Shown: positions 50,081 through 59,339, counted from the stretch's first letter. The stretch: 64,000 nt of DNA from Paenibacillus ehimensis NBRC 15659 (GCF_004000785.1 NZ_BILX01000022.1:35188-99187); one strand, 5' to 3'. Notes: generated by a model from the sequence alone, not told the origin. Made by a program: numbers and translations.

Positions 50081-50998
50081 TCAGGCTTCCTCCCGTGCGA
50101 GCCGGAGCGCCTCCCGCACGCTGCCGCCCGCCTGCCGCAGCAGGCGGCTTGCCTGTCCGGCATCCGGAGCCGGACCGAGCAGCATCACGATGGCGGTCTT
50201 CACGTCGCCGCCCGTCTGCCGCAGCGTGTGCGCCGCCGCTTCCGGCTTGACGCCGGTCGCCATCTCGACGATTCGCTCCGCCCGGCGCTGGAGCTTACCG
50301 TTCGTCGGCTGCATGTCGACCATCAGGTTGCCGTACACCTTGCCGAGGCGGATCATCGTTACGGTGCTGAGCATGTTCAGCACCAGCTTCTGCGCCGTGC
50401 CCGCTTTTAATCGGGTCGAGCCGGTGACAACCTCCGGTCCGACCGGCACTTCGATTGCGGTGTCGGCCAGCGAGCCGATCAGCGAGCCGCGAACGCAGCT
50501 CACGGCAACGGTAGCGGCGCCGACCTTGCGCGCGTAGCGCAGTGCGCCGGCGACGTAAGGCGTCCGGCCGCTGGCGGCGATGCCGACGACGACGTCCCGG
50601 GGCGAGAGCCCGCGGGCTTCGAGATCCTCCGCGCCGCCTTCCGCACGGTCCTCGGCGGCTTCGTCGGCCTGCAGCATGCCGCTCCCTCCAGCCATGACGG
50701 CTTGCACGAGGTCGGGCGGGGTGCCGAAGGTCGGCGGACATTCGTAGGCATCGAGCAGCCCGAGCCTGCCGCTCGTTCCCGCTCCGACATAGAACAGCCT
50801 GCCGCCGCCGCGGATCGCTTCGACGATGACGTTCACTGCTGCGACGATGTCGGGCAGACGTTCTCCGACATGGCCGGGCACCGACCGGTCGGCTTCATTC
50901 ATATAGCGGACCAAGTCCGCTGTTGACATCAAATCCAGTTCGGGAGCTTGCGGGTCCCGGGTTTCGGTTTCGAGCCGGTCCGTCTCGTGCGCGTTCAT
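50081..50998 (-). CDS. murQ: N-acetylmuramic acid 6-phosphate etherase
   Basis: Cleaves the lactyl ether of MurNAc-6-phosphate to give GlcNAc-6-phosphate and D-lactate. The SIS domain begins LFYVGAGTSGRLGLLDA (68-84) and the catalytic E86 lies in ECPPTFGTPP. ASGRTPYVAGAL, GSTRLKAGTAQKLVLNMLST and VDMQPTNGKLQRRAERIV are all MurQ signatures. Length 305 is normal. It is first in its operon and divergent from the epimerase gene. No MurP PTS is in the window. Confidence 0.95.
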   Translation of the reverse strand: MNAHETDRLETETRDPQAPELDLMSTADLVRYMNEADRSVPGHVGERLPDIVAAVNVIVEAIRGGGRLFYVGAGTSGRLGLLDAYECPPTFGTPPDLVQAVMAGGSGMLQADEAAEDRAEGGAEDLEARGLSPRDVVVGIAASGRTPYVAGALRYARKVGAATVAVSCVRGSLIGSLADTAIEVPVGPEVVTGSTRLKAGTAQKLVLNMLSTVTMIRLGKVYGNLMVDMQPTNGKLQRRAERIVEMATGVKPEAAAHTLRQTGGDVKTAIVMLLGPAPDAGQASRLLRQAGGSVREALRLAREEA

Positions 50999-51068
50999 AG
51001 GTCACCTGCCATCCGGTTCAATTTGAAAAAAAGCTCCTTAAATAAAGCTAAGTATGGAGATCAATTCC

Positions 51069-51168
51069 ATTATATAAGGAGCAAATGGTTCCCGTAAACC
51101 TTTTTTCGGAGGAAAATTCCTCATTGGACCAAAAAAATGAAGATAATCTCTATTGCGTATAGTATAAT
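51069..51168. promoter_or_regulatory. Divergent murQ / epimerase control region
   Basis: Minus-strand -10 TATAAT (51074-51069) for murQ and plus-strand -10 TATAAT (51163-51168) for the epimerase operon both read TATAATGGAA, and neither has a good -35. The two are 88 bases apart with the dyad at 51109-51122 between them. Confidence 0.55.
51109..51122. promoter_or_regulatory. GAGGAA-TTCCTC dyad between divergent promoters
   Basis: GAGGAAAATTCCTC has perfect 6-bp arms around AA. It lies about 35 bases upstream of the murQ -10 and 40 bases upstream of the epimerase -10. It is the best candidate site for the RpiR-type regulator encoded at 53227 (inference). Confidence 0.5.
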
Positions 51169-51203
51169 GGAACCAGCATTCGCAAACGAAGGAGGTTTCT
51201 GCC

Positions 51204-52334
51204 ATGATCCGCATTTCTTCCATTGACATATTCCCGCTCCGCCTCCCGATGAAGCAATCGTTCCGTATTTCCCAAGGAACGGTCGGGGCCGCATCCGCTG
51301 GGGCGCCGCATGTTTATGTCCGCATCACGGGAGACAACGGCGTCGAAGGCTGGGGGGAAGCCCGCCCGAGTCCCCGCTGGAGCTACGAGACGCCCGAATC
51401 CGTATGCAGCGCCGTTTCCAACTACCTGAAGCCGGTGCTGCTCGGGCAGCGCGCCGACGACTTAACGGCCGTTCACCGTAGGATGAACCGCGAGCTCGCA
51501 GGAAGCCTTCATCCGGGCCAGCCGATCGCCAAGGCGGCCGTGGATACCGCGCTTCACGATCTGATCGCCCGCAGCTACGGGCTGCCGATAGCAGCGCTGT
51601 GGCAGTCGGGCTCCTCGCAGCCGGTCCGCCTGTCTTATCTGATCAGCACCGACAATCCGGAGGAAGCCGCGCGTAAAGCGCGGGAGGCCGTGGCGGAAGG
51701 CTACGCCGGCGTCGATGTGAAAATCGGGCTGAATCCGGCGAACGATCTGGATATCGTTGCGGCGGTGAAGCAGGAAGCGCCGAATTTATTTTTTCGCGTC
51801 GATGCGAATCAGGCTTACCGCCTCACGCAAGCGATTCAGCTGGCCAAAGGCCTCGAACGCATCGGCGTCGACGTGCTTGAGCAGCCGCTGCCGGCCAATC
51901 AGCTCCACGGTCATGCCGAGCTGCGCCGCAAGGTATCCATCCCGATCGCGCTCGATGAGAGCGTCTGGTCGCCAACCGGCGTTCTGGAAGCTCTGCGCAG
52001 CGAAGCTTGCGATACCATTGTCATCAAGCTGACGAAGATGGGCGGACTTCGCGGCGCCAAGCTGTGCGGGGAAATCGCCCGCGAGAGCGGGCTCGGCTTG
52101 CTCGGAGGCGGGCTGACGGAATCGAAGCTCGGGCTGGTCGCTTCCGCACACTTGTTCCGTTATTTGGAGCTGGCGGACCCGGTCGACCTGAACGGACCGA
52201 TGTTCCTGAAGGACGACGCCGTCGAAGGAGACTGGCCGATTCGGAACGGCGAAGTCGTCCTGCCGGAAGGCCCGGGGATCGGCTGCCGCATCTCGGAAAG
52301 CAAGCTGCAGGAATACGCCGCCGACGCTATGTAA
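51204..52334 (+). CDS. Enolase-superfamily dipeptide epimerase-like protein
   Basis: A 376-residue muconate-cycloisomerase-subgroup enzyme. Metal ligands D200 (RVDANQAY), E226 (LEQPL) and D251 (ALDES); bases K173 and K275 (IVIKLTKMGG). The usual KxK motif reads D171-V-K173, so the first lysine is replaced. LGLLGGGLTESKLGL is the last-strand region. Neighbouring M55 peptidase and MurQ suggest L-Ala-D/L-Glu epimerisation in murein peptide use, as for YkfB; other acid-sugar or cycloisomerase activities cannot be excluded. GAAGGAGG precedes the ATG. Confidence 0.82.
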   Translation: MIRISSIDIFPLRLPMKQSFRISQGTVGAASAGAPHVYVRITGDNGVEGWGEARPSPRWSYETPESVCSAVSNYLKPVLLGQRADDLTAVHRRMNRELAGSLHPGQPIAKAAVDTALHDLIARSYGLPIAALWQSGSSQPVRLSYLISTDNPEEAARKAREAVAEGYAGVDVKIGLNPANDLDIVAAVKQEAPNLFFRVDANQAYRLTQAIQLAKGLERIGVDVLEQPLPANQLHGHAELRRKVSIPIALDESVWSPTGVLEALRSEACDTIVIKLTKMGGLRGAKLCGEIARESGLGLLGGGLTESKLGLVASAHLFRYLELADPVDLNGPMFLKDDAVEGDWPIRNGEVVLPEGPGIGCRISESKLQEYAADAM

Positions 52335-52394
52335 GCAGGGCCGCCATTGAACGAGCCGCCCGTTGCCATCACTAAAAGCAAAGGGGAGCATCGC

Positions 52395-53189
52395 ATGAAA
52401 TTTTACGTCAGCTGCGATATGGAAGGGATTGCCGGCGTAACGCTGAGGGAACAACTGGTAAGAGGAGAGCCGCTGTACGAAGAGGCGCGGCGGCTGCTGA
52501 CGCTGGAGACGAACGCCGTGACGGATGCGCTGCTGGCGGCGGGTGCGACCCGGATTATCGTGAAGGACGCTCACGGGAGCGGCTTCAACTTCATTCCCGA
52601 GCTGCTGCATCCGGGGGCGGACTACGTGATGGGCGCGACCCGGGTCGAGAACCGGTTTCCCGGTCTTGACGAAACGTTTGACGGCGCGCTGCTGATCGGG
52701 TACCATGCGATGGGGGGGACGCCTCTGGCCGTACGTGACCATACGATGACATCGCAGGGCTGGCAGTCGCTCCGGCTGAACGGCCGGCCGATCGGCGAAA
52801 TCGGGCTGGATGGGCTGTTGTTCGGCTTGCAGGGCGTCCCGGTGCTGTTCGTCTCCGGCGACGACAAAACGTGTGCGGAAGCGGCAGACGAGCTTCCCGG
52901 CGTCGTCGCGTACGAGACGAAGACGGCGCTCGGCCGGCACGCCGCCTTGATGAAAGCGCCGCAGCGGGTACGCAGCGAGCTGCAGGCAGCGGTGCGCCGT
53001 GCCGTAGAGAACGGGAACCGTCCGAAGCCGCTCCGCCTTGACGGGCCGTACGAGCTGACCATCCGTTTCCTTCATACCGAACAGGCCGATGCGCGCAGAT
53101 ATGACGGGATCACAGCCAAGAGGACGGACGGGCTGACCGCCGTCTACGAAGCCGACCATTTAACCGGACTGCTGGCGGCAGCCTTCTAA
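52395..53189 (+). CDS. M55 D-aminopeptidase (DppA family)
   Basis: A 264-residue zinc peptidase releasing N-terminal D-amino acids from short peptides. D8 and E10 in SCDMEGIAG, H60 in DAHGSG and H104 in GYHAMG fall at the same numbers as the B. subtilis DppA ligands; H116 in RDHTM and E135 complete the site. ATG at 52395 follows AAAGGGGAGCATCGC. It is second in the plus-strand operon after the epimerase and supports a role in D-Ala-containing murein peptides. Confidence 0.92.
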   Translation: MKFYVSCDMEGIAGVTLREQLVRGEPLYEEARRLLTLETNAVTDALLAAGATRIIVKDAHGSGFNFIPELLHPGADYVMGATRVENRFPGLDETFDGALLIGYHAMGGTPLAVRDHTMTSQGWQSLRLNGRPIGEIGLDGLLFGLQGVPVLFVSGDDKTCAEAADELPGVVAYETKTALGRHAALMKAPQRVRSELQAAVRRAVENGNRPKPLRLDGPYELTIRFLHTEQADARRYDGITAKRTDGLTAVYEADHLTGLLAAAF

Positions 53190-53226
53190 AACGATGAAAC
53201 GAATACGATAAAAAAGGTGGTTTTTT

Positions 53227-54087
53227 ATGAACAAACAGTCAATCGGCGCCAAGGCGCTGCTGTGGATCGAAAGCAACTACAACTCGCTGACGAAGGCCGA
53301 GAAGAAGGTTGCCGACGTCGTTCTGCAGGATAAAGAAAAAGTGGTGTACAGCTCCGTCACCGACTTGGCCGAGATGGCCGCGACGGGGGAGACGACCGTG
53401 CTGCGGTTTTGCCGGAAGCTCGGTTTTCGCGGCTACCAGGAGTTTAAGCTGGCGGTTGCCCAAGACCTCGTCAGCCCGAGCGAGAACGTGCACGGAGCCA
53501 TTGACGAGAACGACAAGATCGGCGAAATTGCCCAGAAAATCACGTCCAGCAACAGTCAGGCCTTGAAAGACACGATGAGCCTCCTGCAGGAAAAAGAGCT
53601 GCAAAAAACGGTCGATGCGCTGCTGTCCAAAAAACGGATTTTCTTTTTCGGCGTCGGATCGTCCGGCGTAACGGCCATGGATGCGCAGCACCGCTTCATG
53701 CGGCTGGGCTTCCAAGCTTTCTGCGCGAACGATGCCCATATCATCACGATGAACTGCGCTTTGACGGGGCCGGATGACGTGGTGGTCGGAATTTCGACCT
53801 CGGGAAGCACGAAGGATTTGGTCGATGCCGTTCGGATCGCGAACGAAAATGGCGCCACCATCGTCTGCTTGACGAATCATGCGCGCTCGCCCATTACCCA
53901 ATATGCCGACGCCGTACTACTCGCTTCGTCAAAGGAAACACCGCTGCAGGGAGGGGCATTCGCTTCCAAGCTCGCACAAATTCACGTGCTCGATATTTTA
54001 TCCACCATTGTGGCTCTGCGGCGCAAAGCAGAAGCGTTCCAAGCGATCGAGAAAACGGCCAAATCCGTAGTCGATAAATTGTATTAG
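53227..54087 (+). CDS. MurR/RpiR-family transcriptional regulator
   Basis: A 286-residue regulator. The N-terminal HTH_6 region reads LTKAEKKVADVVLQDKEKVVYSSVTDLAEMAATGETTVLRFCRKLGFRGYQEFK (about 18-75). The SIS sugar-phosphate domain (about 125-255) has IFFFGVGSSGVTAMDAQHRFMRLG and VVGISTSGSTKDLVDAV. Relatives bind MurNAc-6P or GlcNAc-6P, which fits MurQ and NanE nearby. AAAAAGGTGG precedes the ATG; it follows the M55 gene by 37 bases. Confidence 0.9.
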   Translation: MNKQSIGAKALLWIESNYNSLTKAEKKVADVVLQDKEKVVYSSVTDLAEMAATGETTVLRFCRKLGFRGYQEFKLAVAQDLVSPSENVHGAIDENDKIGEIAQKITSSNSQALKDTMSLLQEKELQKTVDALLSKKRIFFFGVGSSGVTAMDAQHRFMRLGFQAFCANDAHIITMNCALTGPDDVVVGISTSGSTKDLVDAVRIANENGATIVCLTNHARSPITQYADAVLLASSKETPLQGGAFASKLAQIHVLDILSTIVALRRKAEAFQAIEKTAKSVVDKLY

Positions 54088-54116
54088 AAAATAAATTCAT
54101 AAAATTAAATAAAAAA

Positions 54117-54129
54117 GGAGGAAATCTCC
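54117..54129. promoter_or_regulatory. GGAG-CTCC dyad before the ABC operon
   Basis: GGAGGAAATCTCC forms a short dyad (arms GGAG/CTCC) 12 bases upstream of a -10-like TATAGT (54142-54147). It resembles the dyads at 43891 and 51109, though imperfectly. Confidence 0.3.
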
Positions 54130-54273
54130 GCCTGAATGTTGTATAGTTTAGTTAGAGGACAGCATGAAGGGGGGATTTTCTTTTTTCGGCTTTCCCAAAC
54201 GAAACAAAGAATAAAGATAAACAAACGAATCGGAGTAGAGAGATCCACCTGAGACATGATGGAGGTGGCACAA

Positions 54274-55620
54274 ATGAAAGCGTTTAACAGAGCAGGTGTC
54301 GCAGTGTTTTCCCTCATTCTGGCCTCAGTGGCCGGGGTGGCCGGGTGCTCCGGCGGGACCGCGAAGCCTCAAGCCGACGGCGCGGGCAAGACCGATGCCG
54401 CAGGCGGCAAGCCGAAGGAAAAGGTGGAGATCACCTTCTGGCACGTTTGGACCGACAAAGACGCCGGTCCGATCACCGCGCGGGTCGAGGCGTTCAACAA
54501 GAGCCAGGATCGCATCACGGTCAAGGTGCTGGGCAACCAGGACGCGACGAAGCAGCTCACGGCGATTTCCGGGGGGAATCCGCCCGACGTCGCGCTGACG
54601 TACTGGAACAATATCGGTCCGTGGGCGCATGCCGGCGCGGTGCTGCCGCTTGCCGATTACCTCAAGAAGAGCAAGCTCGATACCGCGAACTTTATCCCGG
54701 CGGCGTTGGAACGGATGAAGGTGAACGATCAATATTACGCGCTGCCGTTCACGGTCAGTATGGCCAGCACGCTCATGTACAACAAGAAAGCGTTCCAGGA
54801 TGCGGGCATTGCGAAGCCGCCGGAAACGCTTGAAGAGCTGTTCGATACCGCCAAAAAGCTGACCAAGCGCGAGAACGGTACGATCTCGCAAATCGGCTTC
54901 ATTCCGGATTATCCGTGGATCGATAACGTATTCTGGCCGATCATTTTCGGCGGCGGCTGGGTGGATGCGAACGGGAAAATCACCGCCAACCAGGAAGCGA
55001 ATGTCAAGGCGATCGCCTACCAGCGTAAATTTTATGAGGAGTTCGGCATGGACCAGATCGGCAAATTCCGCTCCGGCATGGGACAGCGGGGGACGCCGAA
55101 CGATCCGCTGCTGACCGGCAAGCTGGCAATGATGATCGGCTGGGAGTACAACTTCCCGGACGAACGGAAGCCTGACGGGCCGATTGGCATCGCTCCGTTC
55201 CCGTATCCTGCGGACCGGCCCGATCTGAAAGGCTCCGGGATGGTCGGACCGCGCGCGGTGTTTATTCCGAAGAAGGCGAAGCATCCGGAGGAAGCTTGGG
55301 AGTTCATGCAATATTTGATCGGCCAGGAGTCGCAGGTGGAATTCTCGATCGAGTCGAAGACGATCCCGAGCTGGCTGCCGGCACTTGACGATCCGAAGCT
55401 GCGGAAGAACGAAAAGCTGGTCATGATGCTTGATTTCTATGACCGGGCGAAAAGCAAAACGCTGCAAGGGTTCCCGAACAGCGTCTACATTAACGAATAT
55501 TTGCAGGCGCTGACCGAAGAAACGGAAAAAGCGCTGAAAGGACAGGTGACGCCGCAGGAAGCGATGGACCGCGTCACAGCCAAAATCCAGCCGCTTGCGG
55601 ACAAGGCGAAGAGCAAATAG
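54274..55620 (+). CDS. Sugar ABC transporter solute-binding lipoprotein (UgpB/MalE type)
   Basis: A 448-residue lipoprotein with signal MKAFNRAGVAVFSLILASVAGVAGC (lipobox VAGC). The body shows EITFWHVWTDKDAGPITARVEAFNKSQ, DVALTYWNNIGPWA, YALPFTVSMASTLMYNKKAFQDAG and LMIGWEYNFPDER, typical of family 1 sugar receptors. ATG at 54274 follows GATGGAGGTGG. The operon order receptor-permease-permease lacks an ATPase gene, as usual. Likely substrate: a murein-derived or amino sugar glycoside (inference from the locus). Confidence 0.92.
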   Translation: MKAFNRAGVAVFSLILASVAGVAGCSGGTAKPQADGAGKTDAAGGKPKEKVEITFWHVWTDKDAGPITARVEAFNKSQDRITVKVLGNQDATKQLTAISGGNPPDVALTYWNNIGPWAHAGAVLPLADYLKKSKLDTANFIPAALERMKVNDQYYALPFTVSMASTLMYNKKAFQDAGIAKPPETLEELFDTAKKLTKRENGTISQIGFIPDYPWIDNVFWPIIFGGGWVDANGKITANQEANVKAIAYQRKFYEEFGMDQIGKFRSGMGQRGTPNDPLLTGKLAMMIGWEYNFPDERKPDGPIGIAPFPYPADRPDLKGSGMVGPRAVFIPKKAKHPEEAWEFMQYLIGQESQVEFSIESKTIPSWLPALDDPKLRKNEKLVMMLDFYDRAKSKTLQGFPNSVYINEYLQALTEETEKALKGQVTPQEAMDRVTAKIQPLADKAKSK

Positions 55621-55684
55621 CAGGGCGCCGGAGGGGGGAACCTTCCCCCTTCGATGAATCTGACACGAAGGGAGTGAGGCCGCA

Positions 55685-56614
55685 ATGGCTCGCGCCGCTG
55701 CCGCAACGGCCGGATTCCGACACCGGAGGAATAAAGCGTTATGGACGGGATTACTATTTATCAGTCCGTGGATCGCCGGCTTTCTTTTGTTTCAACTCTA
55801 TCCGATTGCCATGTCGTTTTATTATAGCTTGTCGGAATATAACTTGTTTTCCAAGCCCGAATGGGTAGGTCTGCAAAATTACAAGAATCTGTTCGCGGAC
55901 AGAAAATTTTATTTGTCGATGTACAATACGGTCTACATCACCGTGTTCGGTCTGCTGCCGCATCTGGCGTTCGCCCTCGGCATGGCGATGCTGCTCAATA
56001 TGAGCGTACGCGGGCAGTCGCTGTATCGCACGATCTACTTCCTGCCGACGCTGGTGCCTGCCGTAGCCAGCTCTCTGCTGTGGATGTGGCTGCTCAACGC
56101 ACAATATGGGCTCGTCAACAAGCTGCTGGGCGCCCTCGGCATCGTCGAGCCGAACTGGCTCGTCGACCCGATGTGGACGAAGCCGGCCTTGGTGCTGATG
56201 GGCTTCTGGGGCACCGGCACGCAGACGGTCATGTACTTGGCGGCGCTGCAGGACGTGCCGAAGGTATTTTACGAAGCCGCCGAAATCGACGGCGCCGGCC
56301 GGTGGAGCCGCTTCCGCCACATCACGCTGCCGGCCATTTCTCCGATGACGCTGTTTTTGCTGATCAACGGACTCATCAACTCGTTTCAGTTTTTCACGCA
56401 GGGACTTATTTTTGCGGAAGCGTCCCAATCGGTGGGCGGGCCGGAAAACTCCATGCTGTTCTATGCGATTTATTTGTACCAAACCGCCTTTTCGTTCCTG
56501 AACATGGGATACGCCTCCAGCATGGCGTGGATCTTGTGCGCGATCGTGCTTGGCTTGACGCTGCTTATTTTCCGCTCGTCGGCCCGTTGGGTGTACTATG
56601 GAGGTGAGAAATAA
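55685..56614 (+). CDS. Sugar ABC transporter permease (MalF/UgpA type)
   Basis: A 309-residue permease with six helices, LLFISPWIAGFLLFQLYPIAMSFYYS at the first helix and the EAA loop DVPKVFYEAAEIDGAGRWSRFRHITLPAISP. The ATG at 55685 follows GAAGGGAGTGAGGCCGC. It ends in TAATG, sharing a base with the next gene, so the two permeases are translated together. Confidence 0.93.
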   Translation: MARAAAATAGFRHRRNKALWTGLLFISPWIAGFLLFQLYPIAMSFYYSLSEYNLFSKPEWVGLQNYKNLFADRKFYLSMYNTVYITVFGLLPHLAFALGMAMLLNMSVRGQSLYRTIYFLPTLVPAVASSLLWMWLLNAQYGLVNKLLGALGIVEPNWLVDPMWTKPALVLMGFWGTGTQTVMYLAALQDVPKVFYEAAEIDGAGRWSRFRHITLPAISPMTLFLLINGLINSFQFFTQGLIFAEASQSVGGPENSMLFYAIYLYQTAFSFLNMGYASSMAWILCAIVLGLTLLIFRSSARWVYYGGEK

Positions 56615-57495
56615 TGGCGCAGACGATGATCGCCCGTTCCGGCTCGGGGGCAGGGGTCCGGAAGAAGCAGGGCATGCGCAACATCCGCAAAACCGTGCTG
56701 CCGCATATCGGCTTGGCGCTGGCGGGCCTTCTGTTTCTGGCTCCGTTCGCTTGGCTGTTCATCACCTCCATCAAGTCCGAGCAGGAAATTTTCGCGATCC
56801 CGACGGTTTGGTGGCCGGACAAAATTCAGTGGATGAACTACGTGCAGGCGGTTCAGACGATTCCATTCATACAATATACGCTGAACACCGTGTTCGTCTG
56901 CGTGCTGTCCGCGGTCGGACAGCTTTTCGCCTCGCCCTTGGTGGCGTATGGCTTCTCGCGGATCGCGTTCCGCGGACGCGACTTCTTGTTTTTCGTCATG
57001 ATGGGGACGATGATTTTGCCGTTTCAGGTGACGATGGTGCCGATCTACGTCATGTTCAACCAGATGAACATGCTCGATTCGTACTGGCCGCTCATTTTGC
57101 CGAACTTTTTCGGCGCCGCCTATTATATTTTCCTGCTTCGGCAGTTTTTTATGAACATTCCGTACGAGCTTACGGAATCGGCCAAAATCGACGGAGCGTC
57201 CGAGTTCCGCATTTATTGGCAGGTGGTTCTGCCTTTGTCCCGGCCGGCGCTTTATACCGTGGCGCTGCTCACGTTCCTGCACGCTTGGGGCGATTTTCTG
57301 GGACCGCTCATCTACTTGAACGATCCGGAGAAATGGACGCTGTCCGTCGGCCTCCGGTCGTTTATCGGGGAATACAAGGTGTCGTGGGGCCTTCTGATGG
57401 CCGCGTCCACACTCTTCACGGTCCCGATCATCGCACTGTATTTCTTCGTGCAGAAGCAGTTCATTCAAGGGATTACGCTGACAGGCTTCAAGTAG
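56614..57495 (+). CDS. Sugar ABC transporter permease (MalG/UgpE type)
   Basis: A 293-residue permease. LFLAPFAWLFITSIKSEQEIF opens the first helix, and the EAA loop is NIPYELTESAKIDGASEFRIYWQVVLPLSRP. TAATG overlap with the upstream permease gene and GGAGGTGAGA upstream. The family requires a shared MsmX-type ATPase, not in this window. Confidence 0.93.
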   Translation: MAQTMIARSGSGAGVRKKQGMRNIRKTVLPHIGLALAGLLFLAPFAWLFITSIKSEQEIFAIPTVWWPDKIQWMNYVQAVQTIPFIQYTLNTVFVCVLSAVGQLFASPLVAYGFSRIAFRGRDFLFFVMMGTMILPFQVTMVPIYVMFNQMNMLDSYWPLILPNFFGAAYYIFLLRQFFMNIPYELTESAKIDGASEFRIYWQVVLPLSRPALYTVALLTFLHAWGDFLGPLIYLNDPEKWTLSVGLRSFIGEYKVSWGLLMAASTLFTVPIIALYFFVQKQFIQGITLTGFK

Positions 57496-57558
57496 ACAGG
57501 GCATCAAGGAAAATCACATACATCGCATAATTCAAAGAATTCCATTGGAGGGAAGCAA

Positions 57559-59310
57559 ATGAAAAAACGATCCAACGTTACGGCAGCCATTCTGTCTTTG
57601 GCACTGGCCGGGGGGATGGTCATCCCTGCTGCGGGCGCATCCGCAGAACAAACTGCGCAGGCGGCTGCGCCTTTGGAAAATCTGGCGTTGAACAAGCCGT
57701 ATACGTTCGAAACCCCGTATCCGCGCGACGCCCATTTCGGACCGACGGAAGACGCTCATGCCGACGATACCGGCAAGCAGCTGACGGACGGCGTTTTTGG
57801 CGGGACGGCCTTCTCGGACAAAGCGTATGTCGGCAAGCTGTGGCAGGGCTACCGCACCTTCAAGCTCGATCTGGGCGAGCCGGTGACGATCCAAGACATT
57901 AAGGTCAGCACGCTGCAGGATTTGCCGAACGGTATCTTTTTCCCGGAAGAAATCTCGTACTCGATCTCGGAGAACGGCAGCGCGTGGCAGCACCTGGGCG
58001 CAGTCAAAAGCGCGCTCCCGACGACGGAAAAAGGTCCCGTGAAGCAAACGATCGCCAAAACCGGCGTCAATACGGTCGCCCGTTACGTCTATATGGACAT
58101 TCCGGTGGAGACCTGGCTGTTCGTCGATGAGATCGAAGTCATGGGTACGCGCGACAAGTCCGGCCACAAGCTGAAGCCGAACAAAGCGCCGAAGCCGGAT
58201 CAAGGATATCCGCGCGCAGGCTCCAAGCAAGCGGGGGGCATCCGCAATGAAGTGCTCATCTATACCGGGGAGTGGCAGTACCAGCCAAGCGACTGGATTT
58301 CGTTCAAGAAGGAAGATTTCAGGCCTTACGTCTCTTATGTGGATCAAGACATGAAGCGCAAGGACTTTATGTTCGACGGCTTCCTGTTCATGCCTTACGC
58401 TCCCCTGATGGATGGAGCCAATTACGGGCCGACGACGGGAAAACCGACCAACAAAGCGCATTTCGAAAAATTCCTCGACCGTCTGTTCCGCGACGATTAC
58501 GAGCTGGGAGCGCTCAATGAAGCGGTGAAGGAAGCGAAGTTGGAGCTCCCGAAAAAGAACTATGAGGCGAAGGTCGTTATCACGATCCCGTATCCGCGTA
58601 CGGACCAGAGTGATTTCGGCGATGTGGATGGCGACGGCATCAGCGAGAACCTGAACGTCAAGGAGGTCGGAGAGGCGGAAGCGCTGAAAAACCGGCTGAA
58701 GGTGACAAAATGGTACGTCGACGAGGTATACAAACGTTGGAACGCGAAGCAATACAGCGACCTGAAGCTCGTTTCGTTCTACTGGTATAACGAGTACATT
58801 GCGCATCAGTTAAGCACGCTTGATCATGAGTTGGTGAAGCAAACCGGCGATTATGTCCGTTCGAAGGGCGCGAGATTCCAATGGATTCCGTATTATTTTG
58901 CCCGGGGCTGGAACGACTGGAAGGACAATGGCTTTGACACGGCGCTGATGCAGCCGAACTACTTCTTCCATGCGAAAGCCGGTGTCGACCGGATGAGTAC
59001 GATCGCTCAAGCGGCGTACGACAACGGCATGGGCGTTGAGATCGAGCTGAGCGACGATGTGCTGACGAAAGAGAACATGCGCGACCGCTACTACGCGTAT
59101 TTGGATGCCGGCAAAGAGCATAAATTTATGAAAAAGTCGCTTAACGCCTTCTACCAGCAGGTCAAGACGCTGCTGAAAGCGGCGCAATCCAAAACGCAGG
59201 TGGAGCGGGAAGTATACGACCTTACGTATCAGTTCCTGAAGGGCAAATATAAAGTAACGAATCCGCAGGAGCTTCAGACGTTGGAGCAGGAAGAGCAGGA
59301 CGCGGAGTAA
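57559..59310 (+). CDS. Secreted DUF4855-type protein with discoidin-like N-domain
   Basis: A 583-residue exoprotein. Sec signal peptide (MKKRSNVTAAILSLALAGGMVIPAAGASAEQ), then a discoidin/F5-8-like carbohydrate-binding region (about 38-200, with ALNKPYTFE and RYVYMDIPVETWLFVDEIEVMG), then a large DUF4855 domain (about 220-550) with LIYTGEWQYQPSDWIS, FMFDGFLFMPYAP, VVITIPYPRTDQSDFGDVDGDG, FYWYNEYIAH and WIPYYFARGWNDWK, resembling a glycosidase barrel. AGGGAAGCAA precedes the ATG. Directly after the permeases, it may release the imported sugar outside the cell (inference). Confidence 0.8.
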   Translation: MKKRSNVTAAILSLALAGGMVIPAAGASAEQTAQAAAPLENLALNKPYTFETPYPRDAHFGPTEDAHADDTGKQLTDGVFGGTAFSDKAYVGKLWQGYRTFKLDLGEPVTIQDIKVSTLQDLPNGIFFPEEISYSISENGSAWQHLGAVKSALPTTEKGPVKQTIAKTGVNTVARYVYMDIPVETWLFVDEIEVMGTRDKSGHKLKPNKAPKPDQGYPRAGSKQAGGIRNEVLIYTGEWQYQPSDWISFKKEDFRPYVSYVDQDMKRKDFMFDGFLFMPYAPLMDGANYGPTTGKPTNKAHFEKFLDRLFRDDYELGALNEAVKEAKLELPKKNYEAKVVITIPYPRTDQSDFGDVDGDGISENLNVKEVGEAEALKNRLKVTKWYVDEVYKRWNAKQYSDLKLVSFYWYNEYIAHQLSTLDHELVKQTGDYVRSKGARFQWIPYYFARGWNDWKDNGFDTALMQPNYFFHAKAGVDRMSTIAQAAYDNGMGVEIELSDDVLTKENMRDRYYAYLDAGKEHKFMKKSLNAFYQQVKTLLKAAQSKTQVEREVYDLTYQFLKGKYKVTNPQELQTLEQEEQDAE

Positions 59311-59339
59311 CGAACTTCGAAGCAAAAGGGGAATGAAGC

